54,980 nt of DNA from positions 1-54,980 of the forward strand of contig JAJYUU010000007.1 in NCBI GenBank assembly GCA_021792405.1, written 5' to 3'. Position numbers and translations under genes: made by a program. This DNA is from Actinomycetes bacterium. Lineage in GTDB: Bacteria; Actinomycetota; Actinomycetes; Streptosporangiales; Streptosporangiaceae. Under the pieces are notes generated by a model. That model saw only the letters and a list, made by a program, of their open reading frames with translations. It was not told where the DNA came from and searched no databases. This document shows, piece by piece, positions 1 through 7,160 of the stretch. Position 1 is the stretch's first letter, and each line of letters starts with the position of its first letter.

Positions 1-467
1 GCGGCGACCGCGCTGGCCGTGACGAGCACCGCCAGGACACCGTAAGCGTTGCGGATCGCCAGCAGCGTCGCGGCCAGCAGCGCGAGCAGCAGCCACAGCA
101 CCGCGGTCACGTGGTGCGCGGCCAGCAGCCAGGCCGCCCCGGCCCCGAGCAGCGAGGGAGTCAGGTAGCCGGCCGCTGTGGTGAGCACCACCGCCGGGCC
201 AGTCCGCCTGCCGCGGGAGTAGGTCACGCCCGAGGTGTCCGAGTGCAGGCGGATCCCGCGCAGGCGCCGACCGCTCAGCACGGAGATCAGCGCGTGGCCG
301 CCCTCGTGGGCGATCGTGATCGAATTACGTGCCAGGTGCCAGGTGCTGGCGTTCAGCACGATCAGTAGCGCGGCGGCGCCGCTCGCCGCTATCACCCATG
401 CGGGGGGAACGGGCTGTAGCCCGGCTACGCGGTCCCACAGCTCGCGGAACAATCCGACGACCGGCAT
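1..467 (-). CDS. M50-type membrane metallopeptidase, C-terminus beyond the window edge
   Basis: Partial gene on the minus strand; about 155 N-terminal residues are visible. It reads MPVVGLFRELWDRVAG, then a hydrophobic segment, then the zinc motif HEGGHAL (HExxH type), then GIRLHSDTSGVTYSRGR and a second and third membrane segment. This matches the actinobacterial M50B-like family of about 230-240 residues: integral membrane zinc proteases related to site-2 proteases. The substrate cannot be told. The ATG at 465-467 is chosen because it puts a short cytoplasmic tail before the first membrane segment; no clear ribosome site is visible. The second half of the protein lies outside the window. 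Confidence 0.8.
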   Translation of the reverse strand, partial: MPVVGLFRELWDRVAGLQPVPPAWVIAASGAAALLIVLNASTWHLARNSITIAHEGGHALISVLSGRRLRGIRLHSDTSGVTYSRGRRTGPAVVLTTAAGYLTPSLLGAGAAWLLAAHHVTAVLWLLLALLAATLLAIRNAYGVLAVLVTASAVA

Positions 468-540
468 GCCGGAAAGGATAGGCGGCTTGCGGCCGTGGTC
501 GATGGCACTGCGCGCGAGCAAGTCAGCGGACTGGACCGGG

Positions 541-1608
541 TCAGTCCTTGGTCGCGACGAAGTAGGCGTTGGCGATGTCGCCGTCGACGTGTGAGACGTC
601 AACCGAGGTGAAGCCCGCATCGCTGAGCATCTCGAGTGCCTTTTGCCGGCCCCACATCGTGCCCAGCCCGAGCCCGCCTTCGGCCAGGGAGACCGTCATG
701 CAGTGCATGCACGAGATCGTGTAGAAGAACGGGCCGAGCGGATGACTCAAGTTCTCCGACAGCGTGCTGGAGGCGCGGACGTCGACGCAGAGGTAGACAC
801 CGCCGGGACGCAGCGCGTTGGCGATGCCGGCCAGCACCAGGTCGGGACGGGCCTGGTCATGGACGGCGTCGAAGGTCGTGATGAAGTCGAACTGGGCGGT
901 TTCGCCTAGGCGGGCGGCATCGCGCTTCTCGAACCGCACGTTCGCGAGGCGCTTGCTGGCAGCTTCCGCTCGGGCTGCGGCGAGCCCGGCGTCAGACACA
1001 TCGAACCCGGCGAACCGGGAGCGCGGGAACGCCCCGGCCATGAGGTTGATCGCGTGCCCGGACCCGCACCCCACGTCTGCGACGTCGATGCCCTGCTCGA
1101 GCCGGGCCGTCAGGCCGGGGACCAGCGGCAACGTCACGCTGATCAGCCGTGCGTCGTGCACCGCGCCGCTGTCCTCGGCCATCAGGGCCTGGAAGTTCGG
1201 GAACGCGGAATAGGGAACTCCGCCCCCGTGCCGGAAGCAGTCGACGACCTGATCTTCCACGCGCGCGAGCAGGCCCACGAACTGGGCCTCAACCGCGATG
1301 TTGTCGGGACCAGCCGCCCGGGTGAGCCAGGCAGAGTGGTCCGCAGGCAGCGAGAAGACACCGGTCGCACCGTCGTGATCGATGATCCTGCCCGTCGTCA
1401 TGGCCGCCAGCCATTCCCTGACGTACCGCTCGTCGAGCGCGGCCTTCGCGGCGATCTCCGCGCTCGTCGCGGGCGGCATCGTGGCCATGATGTCGAAAAG
1501 CCCGGTACGGTGGCCGACGCTGACCATCAGGGCCAGCATGGCCTCATTCACCATGTGGATCATGCGTCCGGCGAATTCGGCCCCGTCGCCAGCACCTGCG
1601 TCAGCCAT
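541..1608 (-). CDS. Class I SAM-dependent methyltransferase with N-terminal winged-helix domain
   Basis: 355 residues. Residues 1-100 are helical and resemble the winged-helix dimerisation domain of small-molecule methyltransferases (TGLFDIMATMPPATSAEIAAK, then DERYVREWLAAMTTGRII). The Rossmann SAM domain follows, with motif I DVGCGSGHAINLM near residue 177, the acidic FAGFDVSDAG after strand 2, and FDFITTFDAVHDQ before the LRPGGVYLCVDV strand. This layout matches the mycobacterial Rv2258c family, whose substrates are unknown. It ends 73 bases before the M50 start on the same strand, so the two may be cotranscribed. Length is usual for the family and the frame is intact. Confidence 0.85.
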   Translation of the reverse strand: MADAGAGDGAEFAGRMIHMVNEAMLALMVSVGHRTGLFDIMATMPPATSAEIAAKAALDERYVREWLAAMTTGRIIDHDGATGVFSLPADHSAWLTRAAGPDNIAVEAQFVGLLARVEDQVVDCFRHGGGVPYSAFPNFQALMAEDSGAVHDARLISVTLPLVPGLTARLEQGIDVADVGCGSGHAINLMAGAFPRSRFAGFDVSDAGLAAARAEAASKRLANVRFEKRDAARLGETAQFDFITTFDAVHDQARPDLVLAGIANALRPGGVYLCVDVRASSTLSENLSHPLGPFFYTISCMHCMTVSLAEGGLGLGTMWGRQKALEMLSDAGFTSVDVSHVDGDIANAYFVATKD

Positions 1609-1620
1609 CGAGGCCTCCCT

Positions 1621-1740
1621 GACCGCAGCTTACAAGTCCTGCACGCCGCGCTGGACCAGCTGACCGCGGACGGCTACGTCCGGCTAGTCAGCGAGGAGAT
1701 GGCCGGCGGCCGGCCGGGTAATCGCGGCGAGCGCGGCGCT
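1621..1740 (+). pseudogene. Possible gene remnant, C-terminal-like fragment
   Basis: Between two minus-strand genes the plus strand can be read as a natural-looking 40-residue stretch, with LHAALDQLTADGYVRLV followed by a basic Gly-rich tail. It resembles the end of actinobacterial primase/helicase-type accessory proteins, where a winged-helix tail ends in a GRP-rich segment. No start codon belongs to it and it runs without a stop into the neighbouring gene's antisense. It is probably debris of a mobile-element gene, but chance coding cannot be excluded. Confidence 0.25.
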
Positions 1741-2702
1741 CACGGGGGCGCGAGCTTGGTGATGGCCTCGCTGAGATCGAGGCCGGGAACGGGGGTAATC
1801 GCGATGACCGGCGTGTCCAGCCCGGTCGCGTGGTACTCAGCCACCCGCTCCCGGCAGTGCTCCAGGGGGCCGTGGATGACCAGTTCGTCGACAAGTTCGT
1901 CGGGTATCGCCGCCAACGCGCCCTTTCGGTCGCCGGAGTTCCAGGCCGAAAGCATCGGCGCGATCACCTCGCCACGGCCGAGCCATTCGTGGAACGCGGC
2001 ATAAACGGGAACGGTCAGGTATGCCGCGATCATCCGCTTGCCAACGTAACGGGCGGTATCGGCATCTGTGGTCGGGCAGACGAAGATCCGGGCGACGAGC
2101 TCGCAGTCCGGGCCGGCCACGCCGCGTACCTTCGGGACGTCGGCCGGCGCGAGCCAGTTGGTGATCGCGATGCCGGCCTCGGCTGCCGCCAGGGCGACCA
2201 TGCCCGGCCGCAGCGCCGCCAGCGCGAGCGCGGGCGGGATCTCGGGCGCCGGGTCGAGCCGGAAGCCGTTCACCGTGAATGTCTCGTAGGAGTGGGTGAC
2301 CTTGCCGCCGGCCAGCGCTTCCCGCAGGAACCGCAGCATGTCCCTGGAGCGCTGGTAGGGGTTCTCGAACGGGATGCCGTTCCACTGCTCGACCGCGACC
2401 TGGGACGACGTGCCGACGCCCAGCACGAACCTGCCAGGGGCCAGGGCGGCCAGTGTGCCCGCCTGTACCGCGAGGGAAACTGGCGCCCTGGTGTAAATGC
2501 CGACGATGGCCGTGCCGAGCCGCAGTTGCGGTGCCCACTGGGAGGCGAGCGTGAGCGGCGTGAAGCCGTCTATCCCGTTCAGTTCCGCCGACCACACGTC
2601 GGTGTAGCCAAGGTCGGGCAGGCCGGCCACGAGCTCTTGCTGCCCGGCTAGCGGCACGCCGGGCAGCGGGAGGGTCAGGCCCCAGCGAGATTGCGATCCC
2701 AT
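1740..2702 (-). CDS. LLM-class F420-dependent oxidoreductase
   Basis: 320 residues from the ATG at 2700-2702. The open frame extends upstream to 3200, but the extra part is the antisense of the next gene. The N-terminus WGLTLPLPGVPLAGQQELVAGLPDLGYTDVW is the classic first strand and helix of luciferase-like TIM-barrel flavoproteins. Further family signs are LRLGTAIVGIYTRAPVSLAVQAGTL split over two elements, GRFVLGVGTSSQ, and a conserved C-terminal helix. Actinobacterial members use coenzyme F420; that is inferred from the family, and FMN is an alternative. The hydride acceptor is unknown. The upstream region shared with the divergent small gene carries two palindromes (2745-2760 and 2823-2839). 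Confidence 0.85.
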   Translation of the reverse strand: MGSQSRWGLTLPLPGVPLAGQQELVAGLPDLGYTDVWSAELNGIDGFTPLTLASQWAPQLRLGTAIVGIYTRAPVSLAVQAGTLAALAPGRFVLGVGTSSQVAVEQWNGIPFENPYQRSRDMLRFLREALAGGKVTHSYETFTVNGFRLDPAPEIPPALALAALRPGMVALAAAEAGIAITNWLAPADVPKVRGVAGPDCELVARIFVCPTTDADTARYVGKRMIAAYLTVPVYAAFHEWLGRGEVIAPMLSAWNSGDRKGALAAIPDELVDELVIHGPLEHCRERVAEYHATGLDTPVIAITPVPGLDLSEAITKLAPP

Positions 2703-2744
2703 GCTCGGGAGTATGCCAGCCCCATTGCCCGGCGATCGGAGGAA

Positions 2745-2760
2745 CGTGATCCAGATCACG
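2745..2760. promoter_or_regulatory. Candidate CRP-family operator
   Basis: Perfect 16-base palindrome CGTGATCCAGATCACG. The core GTGA-N6-TCAC equals the binding consensus of CRP/FNR-type regulators, which include the actinobacterial cAMP receptor proteins. It lies 43 bases upstream of the oxidoreductase start and 109 bases upstream of the small plus-strand gene, so it could act on either. Binding is inferred from the pattern only. Confidence 0.55.
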
Positions 2761-2822
2761 CAACGGAAACGGTCGGTGACTGCGTCATAGCACTGAGTGA
2801 TCGAAACGGATCCGCCGGATGG

Positions 2823-2839
2823 TGTGCGGATTCCGCACA
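2823..2839. promoter_or_regulatory. 17-base perfect palindrome in the 5' leader of the small gene
   Basis: TGTGCGGATTCCGCACA, 8-base arms around one central T, ends 29 bases before the GTG start at 2869. It could be an operator or a short mRNA hairpin. No regulator family is recognised from it. Confidence 0.4.
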
Positions 2840-2868
2840 TGATCTTCCTAGACCCCCGGAGGCCGACC

Positions 2869-3183
2869 GTGAACAGCCTGAACGTCAATGTGAACGAAGC
2901 GGTGTGCGAGGCGCTGTTCGCGTCACAGCTGCAGCCGACGGACGCTCTGACGACCCAGGCAGTCGCGGACGCGATTGGCAGCACCCTGCGGCGCCTCGGC
3001 CCGGCGGGCTGCGCCAGCCGCATGGCCCAGGAGTTCGGCGACCACCCGGACGCAGCGACCGACCGGATGCGCTGGATCCGTGAGCTGACCGGTGACCTGT
3101 GCGGGTGCCTGTTCTTCACGCCGGCCGCGCCGGCTCCCAGCGGTTCGACAGGAGACCTGCTGCCGGTGCGCGAGGCCGCCTGA
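2869..3183 (+). CDS. Small conserved actinobacterial protein of unknown function
   Basis: 104 residues. The GTG start at 2869 is preferred to an earlier ATG because CGGAGG sits six bases before it. The protein starts VNSLNVNVNEAVCEALFAS and has a mid-region with CASRMAQEFGDHPDAATDRMRW, a pattern I associate with small, helical, soluble actinobacterial proteins without assigned function. There is no signal peptide or membrane segment. Four cysteines are present, including a CGC near the end. It is divergent from the F420-type oxidoreductase and shares the palindrome-rich intergenic region with it, so joint control is possible. Confidence 0.65.
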   Translation: MNSLNVNVNEAVCEALFASQLQPTDALTTQAVADAIGSTLRRLGPAGCASRMAQEFGDHPDAATDRMRWIRELTGDLCGCLFFTPAAPAPSGSTGDLLPVREAA

Positions 3184-3198
3184 GGGCCGCGGTGCAGC

Positions 3199-3241
3199 AA
3201 GCAGGCCGCGAACTGACCTCAGGTCAGTTCGCGGCCTGCTT
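3199..3241. terminator. Perfect 21-base inverted repeat, bidirectional terminator
   Basis: The arms at 3199-3219 and 3221-3241 are exact reverse complements around a single central base. The hairpin sits between two convergent genes and includes the last codons (QAAN) and stop of the minus-strand regulator. There is no U-tract on either side, which is usual for actinobacterial terminators. Confidence 0.75.
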
Positions 3242-4141
3242 ACTGTCGCGGTGCAGCTCACGCAACCGCTCAGCGGTCTGCTCGTCGGCCGGGCTATAGG
3301 TCGTCATCCGGGTGCCGAGGCGCTGGCCCAGCCACAGATGCGTGTAATTGAGCTTGAGCAGGCCGGCTTGCGGGTGCATGAACCGCTTGGTGAGGTTCTC
3401 CGGGCTGGCGACCTCGTGCCGCTCCCACAACTCGGCGAACTCGGGCGACGCCTTGATGAGCTTGGCTACCAGGCACTTCCAGGCAGGCTCGGCGACGTGC
3501 CCGGCCATGGCGGCACGGTACTCGGCGACCATCCGCCGGGTGCCTTCCTCCCAGTCAAGCGTCGCGGCGCGGCAACTCGGCACGGTGAACATCCGCCACA
3601 GCGAGTTCCGCTCCTCGAACGGCAGCTCCGCCAGCGGGCCCATGAGCAGGTCATAGGTCTGGTTGTAGGCCAGCACGTCGTAGCGGGCATTGCGGATGCA
3701 GGCCGGGAACGGGTCGAGCTGGTCGAGCAGCACCTGTGCGGTCGGCGGCAGTGAACTGCAGTCGGCCTGGCCGGTGCCGTCCGGGGTGTCGGCGAGGCGG
3801 AACAGATGGTCACGTTCATGCGGGTCGAGCAGCAGGGTCCGGGCAACCGCATCAAGCACCTGCGGGGAAGCGTTGATGTCCCGGCCCTGTTCCAGCCAGG
3901 TGTACCAAGTGACGCCCACTCCGGCCAGGGTGGCGACTTCCTCGCGGCGCAGCCCCGGCGTGCGCCGGCGGGAGGCCGGCGGCAGGCCGACCTCCTCAGG
4001 CCCGATACGCTCCCGCCGGCTGCGCAGGAAGTCGGCGAGCTCGCGGCGGCGGGTAGCGGCGCCGTCAGGAAGCAGCCTGGCCGCCGCAGTCACCTGCGGC
4101 GCATTATTCGGTAGCAGGGCCTGCTCGCTCATGGCTACCAT
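3224..4141 (-). CDS. MmyB-like helix-turn-helix transcriptional regulator
   Basis: 305 residues. An XRE-type HTH occupies about residues 25-95, with RRRTPGLRREEVATLAGVGVTWYTWLEQGR, split here as RTPGLRREEVA and GVGVTWYTWLEQGRDI, the hallmark of the MmyB family. The remainder is the family's ligand-binding PAS-like domain (YDVLAYNQTYDLLMG, FERHE-like LWERHEVASPE, HPQAGLLKLNYTHLWL). Such regulators are often divergent from an oxidoreductase or exporter gene. Here the partner is the MFS exporter at 4235, so local control is likely. The ATG at 4139-4141 follows GAGGG; a second ATG three codons later is possible. The open frame extends to 4225 without a better start. Confidence 0.85.
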   Translation of the reverse strand: MVAMSEQALLPNNAPQVTAAARLLPDGAATRRRELADFLRSRRERIGPEEVGLPPASRRRTPGLRREEVATLAGVGVTWYTWLEQGRDINASPQVLDAVARTLLLDPHERDHLFRLADTPDGTGQADCSSLPPTAQVLLDQLDPFPACIRNARYDVLAYNQTYDLLMGPLAELPFEERNSLWRMFTVPSCRAATLDWEEGTRRMVAEYRAAMAGHVAEPAWKCLVAKLIKASPEFAELWERHEVASPENLTKRFMHPQAGLLKLNYTHLWLGQRLGTRMTTYSPADEQTAERLRELHRDSKQAAN

Positions 4142-4162
4142 TATGCCCTCGCTCTGATGCTG

Positions 4163-4191
4163 TTGCCAGGTAGTGTCAATACCAGTATAAC
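4163..4191 (+). promoter_or_regulatory. Promoter of the MFS exporter with possible operator
   Basis: TTGCCA (4163-4168) and TATAAC (4186-4191) are separated by exactly 17 bases, a strong sigma-70-type match for this genome. The spacer contains GGTA-N7-TACC dyad symmetry (GGTAGTGTCAATACC), a plausible binding site for the divergent MmyB-like regulator. Confidence 0.6.
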
Positions 4192-4234
4192 TGCGCTCTA
4201 GTACCCGGCTCGAGTTTTCCATCATGCTAGCCGC

Positions 4235-5731
4235 ATGCCTTCCGATCCTGCTTCAACCCTGGCGCCCAGCGTTCGGTGCAAGAGGGGTCAGCAACCTGAG
4301 CCGCAGGCGCTGACCGCAGCCGGACTGACCGTCATCCTCATCGGCGTGCTGCTGCCGATGATCGATTTCTTCATAGTGAACGTCGCGCTGCCGACCATCG
4401 ACCGGGACCTGCAGGCCAGCCAGCCGCTGCTCGAACTTGTCGTGTCGGGCTACGCGACTGCATACGCGCTGTTGCTCGTACTCGGCGGCCGGCTGGGCGA
4501 CAGCATCGGCCGCAAACGGCTGTTCCTGCTTGGCATGGCCGCCTTCACCGTCACGTCGCTCGCCTGCGGGCTGGCGCCTACGGCCGATTTCCTGGTGGTC
4601 GGGCGGGTAGCGCAAGGCGCATCTGCGGCCCTGATGGTGCCCCAGGTGCTCGCGACTATCCAGGCGGCGACAACCGGGGAACGGCGCTCCCGTGCGATTG
4701 GCCGCTACGGCGCGACTGGCGGCCTGGCGGCAGTGCTCGGCCAGGTACTTGGCGGCGTGCTGGTTTCCGCCAACATCGACAACCTTGGCTGGCGGCCGAT
4801 TTTCCTGGTGAACGTGCCCATCGGGCTTGCTGGCCTGCTGCTGGCCCGGCGCTATGTGCCCGACACCAGGCATGGCGCTCCGGCGCCGATTGACGCGTCA
4901 GGAACGGTCCTGCTCGGCCTGACCGTGCTGCTCCTGCTCGTGCCGCTGACCGAGGGCCAGTCGGTCGGCTGGCCGGCCTGGACCATCGCACTGCTGCTGA
5001 TCGTCCCGCTCGCGGCAGCCGCGTTCATCCGGTTCGAGGTCAGGGCCGAGCGCGCGGGCCGGGCGCCATTGGTGCCACCGTCGCTGCTGCAGCACCGCAG
5101 CATGCGCCGGGGCCTGCTGCTCGCGCTGCCGTTCTTCGCCGGATTCGGCGCGTTCATGTTCTGCTACGCGCTGCTGGTACAGGAAGGCCTGCACGCCAGC
5201 GCCCTGACGGCCGGCCTTGGGCTGGTGCCGATGGCCGCCACGTTCCTGGCGGCCTCACTGTCCACCGCGAGGCTGCTCGCCCGGTTCGGCGCCAGAGTGC
5301 TGGCCGCTGGCGGCCTCCTGCAGGCTGCGGGCCTGGTCATGCTCGGCCTTACGGTCTGGTTCGGCTGGCCGCACCTGGCCGTCGCGGCACTGGCACCAGG
5401 ACTTGCCGTTGCCGGCCTTGGCCAGGGCCTGGTGATGAGCCCGCTGTTCGGCGTCGTGCTCTCCGAAGTGCCGCCCGCGGTGGCCGGGGCGGGTGCCGGA
5501 GTGCTGACGACGACTCAGCAGACGGCGCTGGCGCTGGGCGTGGCCACGCTCGGCAGCCTGTTCCTCACGCTGGCCGCCGACGGCACCGGCATCAGCACCG
5601 CATTCCTGGTCGTCATCACAGTCCAGGTGGTGATCGCGATCGGTGTCGCTACCGGGGCGCGCGGCCTGCCAGGCTGGCGCGGCAGGGCAGCAGTGGCCAA
5701 CCAGGAACTAGCCGCCGCCGGGCACAGCTGA
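4235..5731 (+). CDS. MFS exporter, DHA2 family (14 membrane segments)
   Basis: 498 residues, the usual length of 14-segment drug:proton antiporters. The first membrane segment contains IDFFIVNVALPTIDRDL, the DHA2 signature, followed by the loop 2-3 motif GGRLGDSIGRKR and motif C-like GQVLGGVLV. It probably exports hydrophobic compounds in exchange for protons; the substrate cannot be told. It is divergent from the MmyB-like regulator, with a good promoter between. The ATG at 4235 is the first in frame; no strong ribosome site is seen, and the first 30 residues are polar and unconserved, so the true start could be a little later. Confidence 0.88.
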   Translation: MPSDPASTLAPSVRCKRGQQPEPQALTAAGLTVILIGVLLPMIDFFIVNVALPTIDRDLQASQPLLELVVSGYATAYALLLVLGGRLGDSIGRKRLFLLGMAAFTVTSLACGLAPTADFLVVGRVAQGASAALMVPQVLATIQAATTGERRSRAIGRYGATGGLAAVLGQVLGGVLVSANIDNLGWRPIFLVNVPIGLAGLLLARRYVPDTRHGAPAPIDASGTVLLGLTVLLLLVPLTEGQSVGWPAWTIALLLIVPLAAAAFIRFEVRAERAGRAPLVPPSLLQHRSMRRGLLLALPFFAGFGAFMFCYALLVQEGLHASALTAGLGLVPMAATFLAASLSTARLLARFGARVLAAGGLLQAAGLVMLGLTVWFGWPHLAVAALAPGLAVAGLGQGLVMSPLFGVVLSEVPPAVAGAGAGVLTTTQQTALALGVATLGSLFLTLAADGTGISTAFLVVITVQVVIAIGVATGARGLPGWRGRAAVANQELAAAGHS

Positions 5732-6352
5732 ACCCTGGACAAGCTCCTCGCCACGAACGCATTCGGCCTGCTGTCCCAGCGCAACTGCGGTGCCCCTCGT
5801 CTCCACCTCGCAGGTGGACGACGTCTCGTTCTGGCAGGCGCCTGGGCGACCGCAGGCGGTGCTGGCCTGGGAGCAGGCGCACCTGTCCCGCCCGGCGCTC
5901 GTCGATGACCTCCAACTCTCCCGGATGCTCCCTGCCCGCTGACGCCAGGCGGCGGGATCCGGCTGGTCGAGCGCGCCTTCCAGCGCCGCCCTGGCGATCC
6001 CCTGGGCGCGATGCTTCCTGTCGACGTAAAAGCAGGTAATCCGCCAGTCCGGCGATGGCGGCGCGTCCTTGTCATATTCGCGCCTGTGCTTGATATTCGG
6101 GAGTTCCTCTGGGCTTCCGTACTGGCACCACCCCTGCGCAGCGCCGTCGTCGTCGAATACCAGCGCCGCGTGCGCGCGGCCACCCGCAACCCTGGCCTGT
6201 TTCGCCGCGCGATAATCGGTCCCCTTCTCGCCGCGCTCGAGGTGATACGCGATGCACCAGCATCCTCCGAAGATGCCGTTGTTGCGTTCGACAAGCTCCG
6301 CGAAGGCGTCCCACGTGGAGGCATCTAGAGGACGGACTGCGTACGACTTCAT
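5708..6352 (-). pseudogene. GNAT acetyltransferase, C-terminal part lost
   Basis: From the ATG at 6352 (AAGGA five bases upstream) the first ~128 residues match a well-known GNAT family: YAVRPLDASTWDAFAELVERN, then GGCWCIAYH, DDDGAAQGWCQYG, and DWRITCFYVDRKHRAQGIA, which is the acetyl-CoA loop region. After ALEGALDQ near 5966 the expected last ~60 residues (helix 4 and final strands) are missing. They are replaced by Arg/Ser/Cys-rich sequence that does not look coding. The plus strand of that stretch instead carries a different gene fragment (5790-5942). A deletion or rearrangement probably fused two remnants. Confidence 0.6.
5790..5942 (+). pseudogene. Gene fragment opposite the degraded GNAT tail
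   Basis: Fifty residues in the plus direction look coding, with FWQAPGRPQAVLAWEQAHL followed by a stop at 5940-5942. I recall similar W-A/V-P-x-x-P-x-x-VLAWExAHL segments in uncharacterised actinobacterial proteins, but cannot name the family. No promoter, ribosome site or upstream part of the gene is present. Confidence 0.3.
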
Positions 6353-6432
6353 CGAGTCCTTCCAAGCACCGCCGGGGCAGACATGCCGCGCTCGTCACAC
6401 CCCGCGCGGCATTGCTGTGCCAGGCTGCCCGG

Positions 6433-6939
6433 TTACGTGGCATCGTCGCTGACTGGCCCCGGCTGGCCCGGGTTGCCGGAAGGCGGCTGGTCGGTGCCTG
6501 GCGCGAACGCCGGGACGTGGTGGCCCATGTGCCGGGCGGCATCGCTGCAGACGTAGTGCAGGAGGCGGTGCGTCTCACGGGCGAGCCTCAGCCGCTCCTC
6601 CTCGACCTTCCGGCGCTTGCGGCTCTGTGCTACCAGGTGAAGCGTGCCGCCGGCCGCGATGCACGCGCCGATGTCACTGGTGACGTTGGTGTAGTTGCCG
6701 CCGATCAACTCGGCATTCGCGCTCACCCGCACACCGGTCAGCGGCAGCACGATGAGGTAGATGCCCAGGCCGAGCAGCACCAGCACGTGCGGCTTGCTCG
6801 ACAGTATGCGGGGAACCCACTGCAGCATCCGGTCGATCAGCGAGTGTGGCTGCTCCTCCGCCAGGTCGTCCGTCGGGCCGATCAGTGCACTCAGGCCCGT
6901 AGCGCCGTTCTCCGTCGCTGTGGTGTCATCTGCCGACAA
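6433..6939 (-). CDS. Hypothetical two-segment membrane protein
   Basis: 168 residues starting with TTG at 6939, supported by GGGAGG seven bases upstream. An acidic N-terminus is followed by hydrophobic segments near residues 52-68 (VLVLLGLGIYLIVLPLTG) and 85-104, then a basic, helical stretch SRKRRKVEEERLRLARETHRLL that may form a coiled coil, then a Pro/Gly tail. No family is recognised. It lies on the same strand as the degraded GNAT gene, 80 bases upstream of it. The 221 bases between it and the ABC operon carry only that operon's promoter. Confidence 0.55.
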   Translation of the reverse strand: MSADDTTATENGATGLSALIGPTDDLAEEQPHSLIDRMLQWVPRILSSKPHVLVLLGLGIYLIVLPLTGVRVSANAELIGGNYTNVTSDIGACIAAGGTLHLVAQSRKRRKVEEERLRLARETHRLLHYVCSDAARHMGHHVPAFAPGTDQPPSGNPGQPGPVSDDAT

Positions 6940-7076
6940 TTGGTGGCCTCCCGTTCATGGCCTGCTGCGTCCGGTCAGAGTACAGCGGCATCGCGCATCG
7001 GGAAGCATCGAGAAGTGTCATGTGCCGTGCGGTCAGGGACGGCGATGGCTTCTTGATCAGGCCGCAATGGCTGGAC

Positions 7077-7106
7077 TTGACGGGATTAATTCAACATACG
7101 TAGAAT
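7077..7106 (+). promoter_or_regulatory. Promoter and palindromic operator of the ABC export operon
   Basis: TTGACG (7077-7082), an 18-base spacer and TAGAAT (7101-7106) form a strong promoter. The dyad TTCAACATACGTAGAA at 7090-7105 (12 of 16 bases symmetric) covers the spacer and most of the -10 box. A repressor bound there would block RNA polymerase. The TetR protein encoded at the end of the operon is the obvious candidate, giving autoregulation. Confidence 0.6.
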
Positions 7107-7160
7107 TCACCGTGCGTTGATATCTAGCCTGGGCACGCTGCTCACCGCCGGAGGCCGCCA

